The notes under the pieces are model-generated. The model was given only the letters and a program-made list of their open reading frames with translations, was not told the DNA's origin and ran no database searches. A stretch of 64,000 bases of DNA, from positions 1 to 64,000 of the forward strand of contig NZ_NWUW01000022.1 of assembly GCF_002746455.1 (NCBI RefSeq), given 5' to 3'. Numbering within the stretch: the first letter of the stretch is position 1; each line of letters begins with the position of its first letter. A program made the translations under genes and the position numbers. Shown piece after piece: positions 41,001 through 47,790 of this stretch. The stretch is from Bacillus fungorum (lineage in GTDB: Bacteria > Bacillota > Bacilli > Bacillales > Bacillaceae_G).

Positions 41001-41886
41001 TTTGAATCCTGTTCCCATTGGGGTTCCAGGCGTTATGTACCTTGCAGGGGACTGCTTGGCAAATGGATATCTCAACCGCCCGGACTTAACGGAGGAGAAA
41101 TTCATTGGAAATCCATTCCGTGATGAGCCAAATGCTCGCATGTATTACAGTGGAGATTTAGCGCGCTATCGCCCAGATGGCAGTATAGAATTTTTAGGCC
41201 GTGTTGATGACCAAGTGAAAATTCGCGGTTATCGAGTGGAGCTTGGAGAGATTGAATCACTGCTTGCCCAACACCCGGAGGTACAAGAATGTGCTGTGGT
41301 TGTTCGTGAGGAAGTACCAGGGGAACAGCGTCTCGCAGCTTATGTGATCATGACGAACACTGATATCACTTCTGATTTCCGACAATATCTCAAAAAGTTT
41401 CTGCCTGAATATATGGTACCTTCTACTTTCACCTTATTAAAGAAAATGCCATTGACAGGAACAGGAAAAGTAGATCGGAAATCATTGCCGGCGCCAAAAA
41501 AAGATCATCTTCTGTCTACAACCTCTTATACAGCACCGCAAACGGAGCTAGAACAAACAATTTCTGATGTGTGGAAAGAAGTACTGGGCGTGGATAAGGT
41601 TGGATTGAAAGATAACTTCTTCGACTTAGGCGGCCATTCTCTACTCGTTGTAAGAGTGTGCAGTAGGTTGAGTGAGACACTGGATCAAGCAGTTCCAACC
41701 ATGCACATGTTTCAATATCCAACGGTAGCCACCCTAGCTAATGCGTTGCATCAAGGAGAGCGGGAACACCAGGGAATGGAAGAGAAGGTAGATCGAGCAA
41801 AGAGTCGTAAGGAAGTTCAAAAAAAACAGAGACAGCGCAGACAACAGCGTGCTCAAGCTAAAAAGGAAAAGAGGGAAACGAGATGA
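29038..41886 (+). CDS. Four-module NRPS: (C-A-T) x4
   Basis: 4282 residues, no epimerase or thioesterase. Module 1: C with HHIISDG (about 148), A pocket D-A-F-W-L-G-G-T-F (a textbook Val code), T S1017. Module 2: C H1209-H1210, A code D-V-S-N-F-A-L-I-Y (unassigned), T S2078. Module 3: C H2268-H2269 (HHIIWDG), A code D-I-M-Q-L-G-F-I-Y (unassigned, faintly Gly-like), T S3134. Module 4: C H3326-H3327 with HHIVFDV (Gly to Val), A code D-V-Q-Y-I-A-H-V-I (Pro-like), T S4201. The last 40 residues are Lys/Arg/Gln-rich, probably a docking tail. AAAGGAG precedes the ATG; the stop overlaps the PKS start by 4 nt. Codes were read by eye. Confidence 0.92.
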   Translation: MSQSNDSVTVVHVNNTADEVFVFPMSSSQKRLWFIEEFKPSTVYNLPVALDITGPLHVSALEKSFQEITDRHESLRTTFAQVEEELVQIIHPSLQIQIPVIEAQEEDVVPLIKEEVAKPFDLKKGPLFRAVLIRLNPEKHVLFWNMHHIISDGWSMGVFHKELSTLYAAFSKREHSPLPELALQYVDFSEWHSKWLQEEEANEQLNYWKKQLAGDLPVLQLPTDRPRPVKQTFRGNYQVIDLPHELIHKLEQLGEKESVTMFTLFFAAYSTLLYRYTSQETLLIGTPIAGRNQKETEDLIGFFVNTLVLRLELKDDPTFLDVLQESRKVAYEAFDNQDIPFDKVVEAVQPQRDPGYSPIFQVMFAFQNSPMKPLELEGVTLAPRRVNNETAKFDLILFIEESKQGLQAVFEYNTDLFNDETIARMTLHYVTLLESAVSNPDQKISRMSMLTTSERKRLLTDWNNTTAEYPREKCIQDLFEEQVANTPDAVALKEGGKCLTYAELNHRANQLAHYLQKRGVSSQSMIGLSVERSIEMIIGMLGIIKAGGVYVPLDACYPEERLRFMLEDSNVSLLITQKDMMGRLPFDEDLTLTLDSEWDKISQESTENPVHGLTGEAPVYINYTSGSTGRPKGVVIPHRGVLRLVKNVNYVNLSSEETLLQFAPISFDAATFEIWGSLLNGAQLVIYPYEKASLEELGQVLQRYEISTLWLTAGVFHQMVEYHLEDLQGVRQLLAGGDVISPAHVRKVLDKLDGCCLINGYGPTESTTFTCCYPMDNVEQILKTVPIGRPISNTQVYVLDKSLQLAPVGVPGELYIGGDGLALEYLNRPDLTEERFIPDPFSDDSSSRLYKTGDLVRYLADGNIEFLGRADNQVKIRGFRIELGEIEAVLAQYPHVEDVVVMVHETTSGDKRLVAYVVSAQEHELAVKGLLHYVKDHIPEYMVPHIVVTKESLPLTPNGKVDYKALSALELENKDLTEAYIPPRTNVEEEIALVWSQVLDIRRIGIHDNFFDLGGHSLVATLVVSRLREVFDICLDVRSIFTYPTVATLAVYIEGQKGSEKTFTEGISPVGQRENLPLSFAQQRLWFVDQWQSHTRHLYNIPLVYEMQGRVHVKALKQSLSEMVRRHESLRTTFKDMDGKIVQVIDSYTEFKSTMIDLSNEPKSEREQRAKAILKKEAHYVFDLSQGPLFRVTLIKLEEEKYLLMLNLHHIVSDGWSNKIIMEELSALYESISQGKDSPLEKLPFQYADYAVWQREWLKGDRLEEQMSYWKKQLGGELPILQLPTDRPRQKEMTFQGKLKRFELSRALYRKLKQLSQQSGASLFMTLLAAFKVLLYRYTGQQDLLVGSPIAGRNHEGIEKMIGFFVNTIVFRTNVSSEQTFLELLENVREISLDAYTYQNVPFERLVEELQPDRDASTSPLFQVMFAMLNTSSSSLTLPGLSVTSVELEHDIAKFDLTLNVMESEDRLEVSIEYNSNLFDEETISRMGQHYQAILDGIVDSPEYTIGQIPILTEMEQQKFLTDWNEFNHKADAPDTLAVHFETRVAQSPDAVALIYGNRQLTYREVNKLANQLAYHLRERGVEANQLVGIMAERSLEMVIGIFAILKAGGAYLPIDPHLPEERIQYMLKDSGVKLLLTQEIWQKHVAFAGEVLNLEDEKLYQGDATDLKPLSKLNDLAYVIYTSGSTGKPKGVMVTQRNVLHILYALEQLYPFNESDVYLLKTPFTFDVSVSELFGWIQGGGKLAILEPQAEKDPVRLFEAIKDYQVTHVNFVPSMLHSFLESLKDKLPRKLPALRYVFSAGEALKKETVKTFFELFEGVRLENLYGPTEITIYASHFSVEEMQRESSIPIGKPLPNTKAYVVDENLQLQPLGVPGELCISGLGVTKGYLNREGLTEEKFVPVPWAVDERMYRTGDLVRWLPNGDLEYLGRMDDQVKLRGFRIELGEIQATLESHAAVRESVVVVREDQLQDQRLVAYIVVQPNQALATSELRHFLKRKLPEYMVPSVFVTLDEMPLSPSGKVDRKALPMPKVEGVVSGKYTAPRNPIEEIIAGIWNQVLGVNQVSIQDNFFEIGGHSLLATQVLSRLRIAIGIEVPVHAIFNYPTIAELASHIDTTKQEENEIAIEAVPRGQHLPLSSSQKRLWFLNQMEMENKHVYNIPLALRLQGELDLAVFEESLNEIVRRHEILRTTFVENGEQIEQVISPFKAMSVPFIDLSREPVEERETKANSLIQQEVLYEFDLSQGPLFRASIIRLQPEKYILLLNLHHIIWDGWSHDVFMRELSILYRARLAKEVEKLPELPIQYADFAAWQQGWIESEEVTKQINYWKEQLQGQPPLLPLPTNHQRPSVQTYRGDIYRIEIPERVTALLKNVSKEEGTTLYMTLLAAFKVLLYRYTDQEDLSVGSPVANRNQRTIENLIGYFVNTLVLRTQVAGTMTYRELLKHVREVALEAYAHQDVPFEKLVEELNVERNLSYSPLFQVMFMLQNTSAVEVELPGLEIEDIEIDRPSAKYDLTLFIAEKDDRLTGVFEYNTDLFDEHIIAQMADSFYTLLEGIVAHVEERIDHLPVVSAKEKKKLIIDWNDTKKDYPLEKRMHQFFEEQVKKNPKALAVVFDEEALTYEQLNCRANQLARHLQTQGVKAGTLVGIYMERSLEMLVSLLAVFKSEGVYVPLDPSYPQERVSFMLEDSKTRVILTHQDLATQIPEHGAQVVYVDQDWETISLEPNHNLECYGPNDSLAYTIYTSGSTGKPKGVQIRNDALTNYLLAANEHLELQEQDRFLAVTTISFDIAGMELYLPLMMGACVIIAKREEATNGECLAELLTTSEATVMQATPATWQMLLQAGWEGHRQLKVLTGGEALPLNLANQLLERSAGVWNFYGPTEATIYSTISKVEPGENWVSIGRPIANTSIYVLDRQLNPIPTGVSGELYIGGEGLAAGYLNRPALTRERFVDDPFSDKVNAKMYRTGDLVRYRANGELEFISRIDHQVKIRGFRIELGEIENVLIEHESIKEAVAIEREDVVNDKRLVAYVIADNDKQPNLSSLRSLLKRNLPDYMVPSAIVVMDKFPLTPNGKIDRRKLPIPKGTELTGNHEFEAPRTEMEKQLADIWCNILRVNQLSIHDSFFESGGHSLLATQLISRLRKELNVELPLRSLFENPTIAGLAMEVEGLSQAEKPLQLPPIEPRSAEDSPLLSFAQQRLWFLNELDSNSAFYNIPIGFRVTGNLNVSALEKALHDIIRRHEVLRTAFAKVDGEALQQIHLDMNINMTLVEIEHLSDKEQEAQITFFIEQESKKPFDLHTGPLLRLALIRLKSNEHILLLTVHHIVFDVWSMDVFMKELAAYYEAWTQGGKLELPELPVQYADFANWQRQWLQKEVIDKQIDYWKQKLEGAPPALELPTDRPRPPVQTFNGSHETRNLSRSLLKALQKVSYQEDATLFMTMLAAFQVVLYRYTNQQDILIGSPIANRQLSEVEELIGLFTNTLVLRTQITENMSFRELLKQVRITALEAYEHQNLPFEKLVEELQPNRDLSRSPLFQIMLAYQDFTSQEFMMDEVVFEGIDIDNKTSKFDLTLFVQETEYGLATTIEYNTDLFDRATIQRMLGHLERLLEQVIQNPHQSITEIPMLSEREQQLLNDWNDRTSNKKVEQSVHRMFEEQVLKTPYASALQFGEQSLSYCELNNRANQLAHYLRKAGVGKDSPVGICLDRSIETIISVLAILKAGGAVISLDPNFPEERLAFIIGATQVNLVLSQESLSKQIPALSSAQVICLDQEWQRIDEEKSDNLSRDDTLDSLAYLIYTSGSTGEPKGVAMPHRSLANLIAWQHKNITLTRPMKTLQFTSLSFDVSYQEIFSTLCAGEELVLITEETRRDPVLLLNYLDEKKIERLYLPFIALQQLAEAVVSGQVQAPTHLGEVITAGEQLKVTPSVRYLFKKLNNCTLHNHYGPSETHVITTMALTGNPDDWPLLPSIGYPIDHTQVYILDRHLNPVPIGVPGVMYLAGDCLANGYLNRPDLTEEKFIGNPFRDEPNARMYYSGDLARYRPDGSIEFLGRVDDQVKIRGYRVELGEIESLLAQHPEVQECAVVVREEVPGEQRLAAYVIMTNTDITSDFRQYLKKFLPEYMVPSTFTLLKKMPLTGTGKVDRKSLPAPKKDHLLSTTSYTAPQTELEQTISDVWKEVLGVDKVGLKDNFFDLGGHSLLVVRVCSRLSETLDQAVPTMHMFQYPTVATLANALHQGEREHQGMEEKVDRAKSRKEVQKKQRQRRQQRAQAKKEKRETR

Positions 41887-44800
41887 GTAATTTTGATCAA
41901 TCCTATGAATCAGCGATTGCTATTGTAGGTAGTACGGGGCGTTTTCCAGGTGCAAAAGATATTTCCGCATTTTGGAATAATGTGCGTAATGGTATAGAGT
42001 CGGTTACATTTCATACAGATGAAGAATTAAAGACAGCTGGTGTAGCCGAGGAAAACATTCAAGACCCTAACTATGTAAAAGCAAACGCCATGTTAGACAA
42101 CATTGAGTTTTTTGATGCCGCGTTCTTTGGATATACGCCACGCGAAGCATCGATGATGGATCCGCAACAACGTTTCTTTTTGGAAGGCGCTTGGGAGGCG
42201 CTGGAAAATGCGGGATACGATCCTGAAAGGTATGACGGATTAATCGGTGTATATGGCGGTGCAGCCTTAAACACCTATATGATTCTCAACTTGCTTTCCA
42301 ACCCAGACCTCATTAAAAACGTAGGCGAGTTCCAAACCATGATTGGAAATGATAAGGACTTTTTACCAACGCGGGTGTCTTATAAATTAAATCTTAAAGG
42401 GCCAAGTGTGAACATCCAAACAGCGTGTTCTACCTCCTTGACCGCTGTGCATATGGCTTGTCAAAGCTTATTAAATGGTGAATGTGATATGGCATTGGCG
42501 GGGGGCGTTTCCATCAAGGTGAGTCAAGGTGAAGGTTATCCGTATCAAGAGGGGGGGATTTCCTCTCCTGATGGTCATTGCCGTGCCTTTGATGAAAACT
42601 CCCAAGGCACTGTTTTTGGAAGTGGAATGGGCATTGTTGTGCTAAAGCGGTTAGAAGATGCGATAGAAGATGGTGATTCTATCCAAGCAATCATCAGAGG
42701 TTCAGCGATCAACAATGATGGCGATATGAAAATTGGTTATACCGCTCCGAGTGTAGATGGACAGGCAGAAGTTATCACGGAAGCCTTGGCTGTGGCAGGT
42801 GTCTCTCCTGACACGATTGGCTATATTGAAACACATGGTACAGGTACTCCACTTGGTGATCCGATTGAAATTATGGGATTAACCCGTGCATTCCAAGCCG
42901 ATACAGACGAAAAACAATTCTGTCCAATCGGCTCTGTCAAAACCAATATTGGACATTTAGATGCCGCAGCTGGTGTGACAGGGTTAATTAAAACGGTTGA
43001 ATCTCTCAAGCATAAAGAAATAGCACCTAGTCTGCATTTTGAAAAACCAAATGCCAAGATTGAATTTGAAAATAGTCCTTTCTATGTAAATACAACATTG
43101 AAAGAGTGGGCAACAGGCGAGGAACCTCGTCGGGCCGGGGTAAGTTCTTTTGGAGTTGGTGGCACCAATGTCCACGTGATCTTAGAGGAAGCCCCTGTTG
43201 TGTCGTCATCAGACGACTCGAAAGCATGGAAATTATTCGTTTTATCTGCGAAAACGGAAGCAGCACTGGAAGAAGCGACTGAGAGATTGCGTGATTATCT
43301 CAGCAAGCAAACGGATATAAATTTGGCAGATGCTGCCTATACTTTACAAATTGGACGCCGTGCTTTTGAAAAGCGTCGTATGATTGTGTGCCGCAATCGC
43401 GAAGAAGCCATTCAAGCGTTGGAGGATCCAAAACGAATTTCTACACATGAGGTTGCACAGGATGAACAACAGCCTGTTGTATTCATGTTCCCAGGTCAAG
43501 GAGCCCAATATGTAGACATGGGACGCGAGCTATATCAGAGTGAGGTGCTCTTCCGTAAAGAGGTGGATCGTTGTGCGGAAATTTTAACGGAGCATATAGG
43601 CTTTGATATTCGCACCTTACTATATCCTGAGGAATGCGAGGCAACGGAGGCTGCTAGTAAGCTAAAACAGACACAGTATACACAGCCTGCTTTATTTGTC
43701 ATTGAGTATTCGCTTGCCAAACTCTGGATGGCATGGGGCATTAAACCCGATGCCATGATTGGACATAGTGTCGGGGAGTATGTGGCGGCTTGTTTATCTG
43801 GAGTCTTTTGTCTAAAAGATGCGTTAGCATTGATTTCGATGCGAGGTAAGATGATCCAGCAATTGCCGCAAGGCTCTATGTTAGCGGTACCGCTGCCAGA
43901 GCAAGATATACAGCCATTACTGGGAAAAGATTTATCAATCGCTGCCATTAATGGACCAGCATTGTGTGTTGTATCTGGGGAGACTGAAGTAATTAAGAGT
44001 TTTCAAGCGAAATTGGAGGCGCAAGATATTGAGGCCGTGATCTTGCATACCAGTCATGCGTTCCATTCTAAAATGATGGACCCGATCTTGACTTCTTTTG
44101 AAGAACTTGTAAACAATATAAAGAAACAAGAACCGACTATTCCATACGTATCCAATCTTACAGGAACCTGGATTCAAGAAGGACAAGCGACAAGTCCAGA
44201 ATATTGGGCACAGCACCTAAGACAAGCTGTGCGCTTTGCTGAAGGGATAGAAACATTACGAGAAGACAGCCCTGTTTTTCTAGAAGTAGGACCTGGACGT
44301 ACATTAAGTATGTTGACGAAGCAGCAAAAAGTGGAGCCGCATCATGTCATCACATCTATGCGTCATGTAAACGATAAAAAGGCGGAAGATTTGGAATTTT
44401 TGATGAGTTCAATTGGGAAACTTTGGTTGAATGGTGTAGAAGTAGATTGGGAGTCTTTATACCAGGACGAAAAGCGTTATCGCATTGCTATGCCAAGCTA
44501 TCCATTTCAGCGTCAACGCCACTGGGTGGAGCCAAATCAGGTGATAGTTGCTAAACGAGACACGCAAAAGTTAATGGATAAAAAATCCAATCGCTCTGAA
44601 TGGTTCTACAGGCCTACATGGAAACAATCACCGCTTCCTGTTCCAATCAGAGAAACGGGAGATGAGACCGTGATTGTATTTACTGATAAATGGGGTCTTC
44701 ATGTCCAAGTGGCAGAACAATTGCAGTCCAAATTTAAAGAGGTGATTACAGTAAAAGCTGGAGAGGCCTTTGACCAGCAAGGGTCTGCTTATACAATTAA

Positions 44801-46541
44801 TCCTGCGGAGCGCAACGATTACCAGATGCTGATTCAATCACTAGACCAACTTCCGAGCACGGTTTTGCACATGTGGGCAGTTAAGGTGACATCAGAGCAG
44901 AAGCGGCGCTTGTCTGACTTTGAACAGACACAAGATCTTACTTTTAATAGCCTTCTCTATTTGGCGCAAGCATTTGGCATTCAAAACACAGAGGACCAAA
45001 TTCGTTTGATGGTCGTAACCAATAATGTACAAAGTATTTTAGGCGATGAAGTGTTGTATCCAGAGGCTTCTATTATCGCAGGTCCTGTGCGTGTCATCCC
45101 ACAGGAATATCCAAATATTGACTGCAGCCATGTCGACATATCTATCTCGGCAGAAGACGTCAACTGTCAGCAGCGTTTGGCAGGACAAATTGTTTCGGAA
45201 GCCACATCGTCTGCGAAGGATACTGTGGTGGCCTATCGTGGGAATTATCGCTGGCAACAAACGTTTGATGCCGTACCGTTACAGAAAACAGAACTTGAAG
45301 AGAACCAGTGGCGTCAAGGTGGCGTTTACCTTTTGACAGGTGGTCTTGGTGGCATCGGGCTTGCGATTGCGGAAAAGCTAGCAAGCGATTTTCAGGCCAA
45401 GCTGGTATTAATCGGACGCTCTGGTCTGCCAGATAAGCAAGAATGGAAGCAATATCTTACTAATCATGGTGGGGAAGATCGTATCAGTCAGCGCATAAAA
45501 AAGATACAGAAGCTTGAGGAATTAGGAGCAAAAGTGTTGACTTTCCAAGCCGATGTATCTGATGTAACAGAGCTACAATCCGTGGTAAGTGCGGCAGAAC
45601 AGCATTTCGGAAACATCAATGGTGTCATCCATCTGGCAGGGGTTCCAGGTGCAGGACTTATCCAATTGAAAACCCCAGAAATGGCGGCGAATGTATTAGC
45701 GCCAAAAGTAAAAGGGGCCTTAGCTTTGGATGAGGTATTAAAAGGAAAAGAGCTAGACTTTATAATTTTGTTCTCTTCTTTATCAGCCATTTATGGCGGA
45801 TTAGGTCAAGTTGATTATGCAGCAGCGAACAGCTTTTTAGATACTTTTGCCCATTATCACCATGCGCAGCAAAATAGACTTACCATCTCTATCAACTGGG
45901 GACAATGGCAGTTTGATGATTGGCAAGGAGCAGCATTGCCTACGGCAACTGTATTCCAAGAAGAACTGAGACAAAATCGTGAAACTTTTGGAATGACTTT
46001 TGAAGAAGGAATTGATGCGCTTTTCCGTACTTTATATGCCCAACAACCACAAATGGCTATTACGACGCAGGATCTACATGCACTGATTGAACAACATGAA
46101 GAATGGAAGACAACAAGCGCCTTTGAACAATTGGAAGCCATCGGCGGAGTTTCTAATAAGTTAGATACTGTTCGCATCTCTAATAATCTCTCAATGTCTA
46201 CAAATGAAGAGATTACAAAAATTTGGAAAGAGCTGTTTGGAATGGAGCAGATCAGTATCCATGATGACTTCTTTGATTTGGGTGGGCACTCTTTATTAGC
46301 TGTACAGCTTCTCGCGCGTCTGCGCGAGGTGTTCCAGGTGGAGTTATCTCTTAATCAACTATTTGAAGCACCAAGCATTGCAGGCATAGCTGAATGGATT
46401 TCTAAAATAGAACTAGAAAGCTTAGAAGATGATGAATTGGAAAGCTTGCTAGTAGAGATCGAATCCTTGACAGATGATGATATCGAGGATGAGATCGCAG
46501 CGGCGATTCATCTCGATGAGGAGGATGATGGCCATGAGTGA
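41883..46541 (+). CDS. Type I PKS module: KS-AT-KR-ACP
   Basis: 1552 residues. KS triad C182 (QTACSTSL), H318 (ETHGTGT), H358 (NIGHLDA). AT with S629 in GHSVGE and HAFH at 725-728, predicting malonyl-CoA. KR with LLTGGLGGIG (about 1150) and Y1312 in VDYAAANS; the DE-free linker means the product keeps a beta-hydroxyl. ACP S1470 (DLGGHSLLAV). A strongly acidic tail ends the protein. It extends the peptidyl chain from the Pro module by two carbons. The ATG overlaps the preceding stop and the following gene begins inside its last codons, so translation is coupled on both sides. Confidence 0.92.
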   Translation: MSNFDQSYESAIAIVGSTGRFPGAKDISAFWNNVRNGIESVTFHTDEELKTAGVAEENIQDPNYVKANAMLDNIEFFDAAFFGYTPREASMMDPQQRFFLEGAWEALENAGYDPERYDGLIGVYGGAALNTYMILNLLSNPDLIKNVGEFQTMIGNDKDFLPTRVSYKLNLKGPSVNIQTACSTSLTAVHMACQSLLNGECDMALAGGVSIKVSQGEGYPYQEGGISSPDGHCRAFDENSQGTVFGSGMGIVVLKRLEDAIEDGDSIQAIIRGSAINNDGDMKIGYTAPSVDGQAEVITEALAVAGVSPDTIGYIETHGTGTPLGDPIEIMGLTRAFQADTDEKQFCPIGSVKTNIGHLDAAAGVTGLIKTVESLKHKEIAPSLHFEKPNAKIEFENSPFYVNTTLKEWATGEEPRRAGVSSFGVGGTNVHVILEEAPVVSSSDDSKAWKLFVLSAKTEAALEEATERLRDYLSKQTDINLADAAYTLQIGRRAFEKRRMIVCRNREEAIQALEDPKRISTHEVAQDEQQPVVFMFPGQGAQYVDMGRELYQSEVLFRKEVDRCAEILTEHIGFDIRTLLYPEECEATEAASKLKQTQYTQPALFVIEYSLAKLWMAWGIKPDAMIGHSVGEYVAACLSGVFCLKDALALISMRGKMIQQLPQGSMLAVPLPEQDIQPLLGKDLSIAAINGPALCVVSGETEVIKSFQAKLEAQDIEAVILHTSHAFHSKMMDPILTSFEELVNNIKKQEPTIPYVSNLTGTWIQEGQATSPEYWAQHLRQAVRFAEGIETLREDSPVFLEVGPGRTLSMLTKQQKVEPHHVITSMRHVNDKKAEDLEFLMSSIGKLWLNGVEVDWESLYQDEKRYRIAMPSYPFQRQRHWVEPNQVIVAKRDTQKLMDKKSNRSEWFYRPTWKQSPLPVPIRETGDETVIVFTDKWGLHVQVAEQLQSKFKEVITVKAGEAFDQQGSAYTINPAERNDYQMLIQSLDQLPSTVLHMWAVKVTSEQKRRLSDFEQTQDLTFNSLLYLAQAFGIQNTEDQIRLMVVTNNVQSILGDEVLYPEASIIAGPVRVIPQEYPNIDCSHVDISISAEDVNCQQRLAGQIVSEATSSAKDTVVAYRGNYRWQQTFDAVPLQKTELEENQWRQGGVYLLTGGLGGIGLAIAEKLASDFQAKLVLIGRSGLPDKQEWKQYLTNHGGEDRISQRIKKIQKLEELGAKVLTFQADVSDVTELQSVVSAAEQHFGNINGVIHLAGVPGAGLIQLKTPEMAANVLAPKVKGALALDEVLKGKELDFIILFSSLSAIYGGLGQVDYAAANSFLDTFAHYHHAQQNRLTISINWGQWQFDDWQGAALPTATVFQEELRQNRETFGMTFEEGIDALFRTLYAQQPQMAITTQDLHALIEQHEEWKTTSAFEQLEAIGGVSNKLDTVRISNNLSMSTNEEITKIWKELFGMEQISIHDDFFDLGGHSLLAVQLLARLREVFQVELSLNQLFEAPSIAGIAEWISKIELESLEDDELESLLVEIESLTDDDIEDEIAAAIHLDEEDDGHE

Positions 46542-47787
46542 TTGGTCCAAACGTCTTTCAATTCTTTCACCCAAGCAGCGTGAATTATTAGAGTTAAAGT
46601 TGAAGAAGAAGGGGTTGTCTCGTGTTTCCTTAAAAACATTAGGAAACACGCTGAAAACAAACAATGCAGACAAAGTGACAGGTTTGGAGGAAGAGGGCAG
46701 TGCTAAGGTAAATATGGATTTCGGTCTCTTCTTCTTTTCTAGTAACGGACAGGCGGAAGCGGACGATGTGTACCAACTATTGTTAGAAACCACCAAATAT
46801 GCAGACCAGGCTGGATTTTCATTCGTTTCGGTTCCTGAGCGGCATTTTCGAGACTTTGGAGGGCTCTATCCCAACCCTTCTGTTATCGCTTCAGCGCTTG
46901 CGGTAATTAGTGAAAATGTTCAAATTAGATCAGGCAGTATCGTTTTGCCGTTGCACCACCCAATTCGCATTGCGGAAGAGTGGTCGATTGTAGACAATTT
47001 ATCGAAGGGACGGGTAGGGCTTTCCTTTGGAACAGGATGGAATCCGAGAGACTTTGTCTTCCGTCCCGAAAACTATGACAATCGTAGAGAGATTACATTC
47101 CAAGGGATTGCAAAGCTGAAACAGCTATGGGCTGGTGAAGAAGTGGTCTTCGATGGTGTAGAAGATAAAGAGGTAACTGTAAGTCTAACGCCAAAGCCTG
47201 TTAGCAAACAATTGCCTGTTTGGATTACTAGTTCGGGCAATCCTGAGACGTGGATAAAAGCAGGAGCAATGGGGGCGAATGTCCTCGCTGCTCTGATTAC
47301 ACAAAGTTTTGATGACTTAGCTTACAAAATTCAACTATATCGCGACTCCTTAGAACGCCATGGATATGATCCACAACAAGGGAAGGTAACGGTGATGTTG
47401 CACACCTTTGTCGGGGATGATGATGAAATGGTGAAAGAGAAAGTAAGACTCCCAATGTATGAGTATCTCGGTAAGTTTCTTGATCAGCAGGACAATTCAA
47501 ATAAGAAATCCGAAGATAAGCGCAACAGTGAAATGAAAAATATCATCGACACGTCCAAAGACGATCTGCTCGCTTTTTCGTTTGAACGTTATTATAAGGG
47601 AAGCTCCTTATTAGGGACACCAGAAAAGTGTGAAAAGGTGATTCAAAGGCTAGGAGTGTTGGGGGTAAATGAGATTGGGTGTTTAATTGACTTCGGACTC
47701 GACTTGGATTCGGTAATGGAAAGCATGCAAAAGTTGACAGATTTAAAAGCAAAATATTCTGCGGAAGAAATAGCTGTAGGTGAATAG
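46534..47787 (+). CDS. Luciferase-like FMN-dependent monooxygenase (MupA/Atu3671 type)
   Basis: About 417 residues from the ATG at 46534 (GAGGAGG upstream). The first 30 residues are a helical linker LSILSPKQRELLELKLKKK, then an LLM barrel: FGLFFFSSNG, VPERHFRDFGGLYPNPSV, SGSIVLPLHHPIRIAEEW, GRVGLSFGTGWNPRDF. These are the hallmarks of the natural-product LLM subfamily found inside PKS-NRPS lines. It probably oxidises an intermediate on a carrier domain, perhaps at the polyketide unit made by the preceding PKS. The exact reaction is not predictable from sequence. The gene overlaps the PKS by 8 nt. Confidence 0.85.
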   Translation: MSDWSKRLSILSPKQRELLELKLKKKGLSRVSLKTLGNTLKTNNADKVTGLEEEGSAKVNMDFGLFFFSSNGQAEADDVYQLLLETTKYADQAGFSFVSVPERHFRDFGGLYPNPSVIASALAVISENVQIRSGSIVLPLHHPIRIAEEWSIVDNLSKGRVGLSFGTGWNPRDFVFRPENYDNRREITFQGIAKLKQLWAGEEVVFDGVEDKEVTVSLTPKPVSKQLPVWITSSGNPETWIKAGAMGANVLAALITQSFDDLAYKIQLYRDSLERHGYDPQQGKVTVMLHTFVGDDDEMVKEKVRLPMYEYLGKFLDQQDNSNKKSEDKRNSEMKNIIDTSKDDLLAFSFERYYKGSSLLGTPEKCEKVIQRLGVLGVNEIGCLIDFGLDLDSVMESMQKLTDLKAKYSAEEIAVGE

Positions 47788-47790
47788 GTG

